A stretch of DNA of 64,000 nucleotides from Petrosia ficiformis (lineage: Eukaryota; Porifera; Demospongiae; Haplosclerida; Petrosiidae): assembly GCA_947044365.1 (NCBI GenBank), contig OX345636.1, positions 49,842,746 to 49,906,745 on the forward strand, read 5' to 3'. This document shows positions 54,301 through 57,300 of the stretch, in pieces. The translations under genes and the position numbers were made by a program. The notes beneath the pieces were generated by a model, which did not search any database, was not told where the DNA came from, and saw only the letters and a program-made list of their open reading frames with translations. Every line of letters begins with the position of its first letter. Positions within the stretch are counted from its first letter, which is position 1.

Positions 54301-57300
54301 TATGCATCAAATTACCATCAATGATTCCTGAGTATCCTTGGGTATATGTCAGCAGTGAAAGGAGTCATTTAAATTCTACTTTAAAAATTGACACCAAATC
54401 CAGCATGTAGAAAAGCACTTGTATAGGGATCACACCTCTCTAAATCAATAAATCAATCACTGATTTGCTATACATGTCCTATTTATAAAACATGTATACT
54501 CCAATTCCCAATACAATATACTAAAATTCAGAATTTCCCATGTATTTACACACATACACTCTTATAACACCTCAGCCATGCTCTCCGGTTCAGAGTATCC
54601 AAAGTTCCAAACTATGCCACTAATTATGTACTTCCCCTAACTATGATTATATCAATAATTAACCCTCACCCGCGTAGACAGAGTAGAGAGTTACTGTAAT
54701 CAGGTTTTGTGTCTGTATGTGTTATGTCTATCAACAAAATTAAAGTATATTATAGATTCACATTTCATGAGCTACATGTATCCTCAGATTAACACACAAT
54801 ATATACCACCAGATCTGGGATATATACATTGTCACAATTCCTTATGGATTTCCTTATAGGTACAAAATAGGAAATTCCATTTTTTTGCTGTGCATTGTAT
54901 GTGGAGTGTGCTTGTTTTGTGAATTTAGCATTGCATAGGTGGCCTCTCCCACTCCAATATTAAAGTGGGTGGGGCTGGCTACATGACGCCAAGTGATGTA
55001 ACTTGGGCTGTTCCATACAGGAGTGTACATGTTTAGTGAAGTAGAGTAACTGAAGTTGAGAGGTGTGATATGGATTTTTACTGGTTTAGGAAAGTTTTTA
55101 TTATGTGAGTTAATTAATGCGAAATTTAGACGAAAAACACATCAAATTACCATCAATGATTCCTGAGTATCCTTGGGTATGTCACCAGTGAAAGGAGTGG
55201 AGTCACTTAAAATTCTACTTTAAATATTGACACCACATCTAACATAGCACTTATATAGGGATCACACCTCTATAATCACTAAATCAATCACTGATTTACT
55301 ATATATGTCCTATTTATTAAACATGTATACTCAAATTCAGAACTCTCCATATATTTGCACACATACACTCCCATTAGACCACAGCCATGCTCTCCACTTC
55401 AGATTATCCAAAGTTCCAAACTATGACGCTAATCATGTACCTCCCCTAACTATGATTATATCAATAATTTACCCTTATGATCCGCATAGACAGAGTAGAG
55501 GGTTACTGTAATAAGGTTTTCTATCTGTGTGTGTGTGTGTTGTGTTTATCAACAAAATTAAAATTACACATAGCTTCAAATAAAGTACAATTGAAGTAGT
55601 GGCTTCTAAAACATTGAGCTGGCTCTAAGCTTTCTGGCCATGATGGTCGTTTCAAGCTCCACCTATTTTATTTCATGCCAGCCATGTCATTGAAGCCACG
55701 AAACTGTGTTAGAGTTTACATTATACTAGGATCCGAATTATATATGTACTCTTGGTTCTAAGTTCTAATGCACACACACACACATATATATATATTTAGT
55801 ATAATCTCTAATAGTCATTTTTACAGTTAGGTATAGTCAACTTTCCTTCTTGTTTCCAAATCACACTTGTGGCGAGAGTTCTGCACTGCGAGCGCATTCA
55901 TTATTATAGCATTTATCAAAACAACCACCATTATAGTTTATGCCTTATAAACGATATTTTATTTACCTTTTGTACAGAAGAAAATACAGGCGGGGGAACT
56001 GGTTAATAAAAAAGTGGTAAGTTAATTATAAGTAGTTTTAACTTGTTTAGCTGTCATTTGTGTAGTACAATAGGCCAAATTATTCAAGGCACTGCCAATA
56101 CTGGTAAACTCTTTGCTAGTAGATGTCTTTTCAAATTTCAATAAATAGGTTAAGGCTCTATAGGTGACTGCTTTTTGTTTTTCATTAAGCTTCTTGTACT
56201 ACCAAAGAAAAACTAATTAAGCAGCAGTGAGCCTAGCCACTCTCATACTTTAGTTTCCTCAATTTATGAGTTTCAATACTTTTTCAATTGGTTCTTGCAA
56301 CAAAGAACACTTTCTTCTAGCAGATGTACATGTAGGTTACAGAATACTGTTTTTTATACTTGCCAAATGTGAAAAGAACAGACTAATAAAGATATAAGAG
56401 CAATGTCGGATGACAATACCACTCAATCATGGCAACTACTTCTCTCTAGTCATCATTTTTGTTTTGTTTTGTATAATAATTATGATTATGCACATTTATT
56501 GTGATAACTATACAATTATAATACACTTTTTCTCCCATCTCCTTATAGTTATAGTACAAATGCAAAGAATACAGTCAGTGGTTGGTTCACTTCAGGTTTC
56601 TCTGTTGTGAATTCTGGCCCAAGTAAGTATTCACCTCCTGTTATGGCGTAAAAATGTTTAAACATGGTGATTGTTGTGTGTGTGATGGCAAATTTATGTG
56701 AACATTATGGATGCAATGAACAACAAGTGTATATAGAGAAAAAAGTATCCCTATGATTGCTTTACTGTGTCCAGCATTGGATCATGTGAAATACACGGAC
56801 CAGCGCTACTACAGCCATAGAAATGACATGGAAAGGTTAACATTGAACCCAGGAAATAGGGACGAGCACATAGCGCGAGCCCTCCATAAAGGTGGCTAAA
56901 GCTATTAGCTACCGAGCGCAGCAAGGCAGTAGGCCTATCATTGTTGGGTTATCATCAGAGCAAGGTTATATGTTTATAAAATAAAGGATAACTATTACCA
57001 TTCCTTCTGGTGCCTCTAGCAGCGCTGGTCCGTGTATTTCACATGATCCTGTTTACCTTTTATAGAACCTTGTAGAACTTTAAGAATACATTTCAGGTAG
57101 AATAGCTAGCTAATAGTTCCAGTGTCTACGTAAGCTACACAGCTTTCTTTCTGCTGGTGTGTAGAGCTTGATCACGCGTTCTTTGATCGCGCCACACCCA
57201 TTAATTGACCAAGCCCCCGGGAATGATGTAACTTCCTTAACTACGTATACAACGCATACTCGCGTAGGTGACACAAACATATATATATATATAAACATAC

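Larger units (their letters stand above)
46577..56730 (+). repeat. Large tandem duplication, block B (interrupted)
   Basis: Second copy of the block starting at 36583. It carries the UBA exon at 47607, the linker exon at 49000 and relics of the two following exons at 55978 and 56549. The LINE and gypsy relics at 49.9-53.8 kb lie inside it. Confidence 0.78.
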
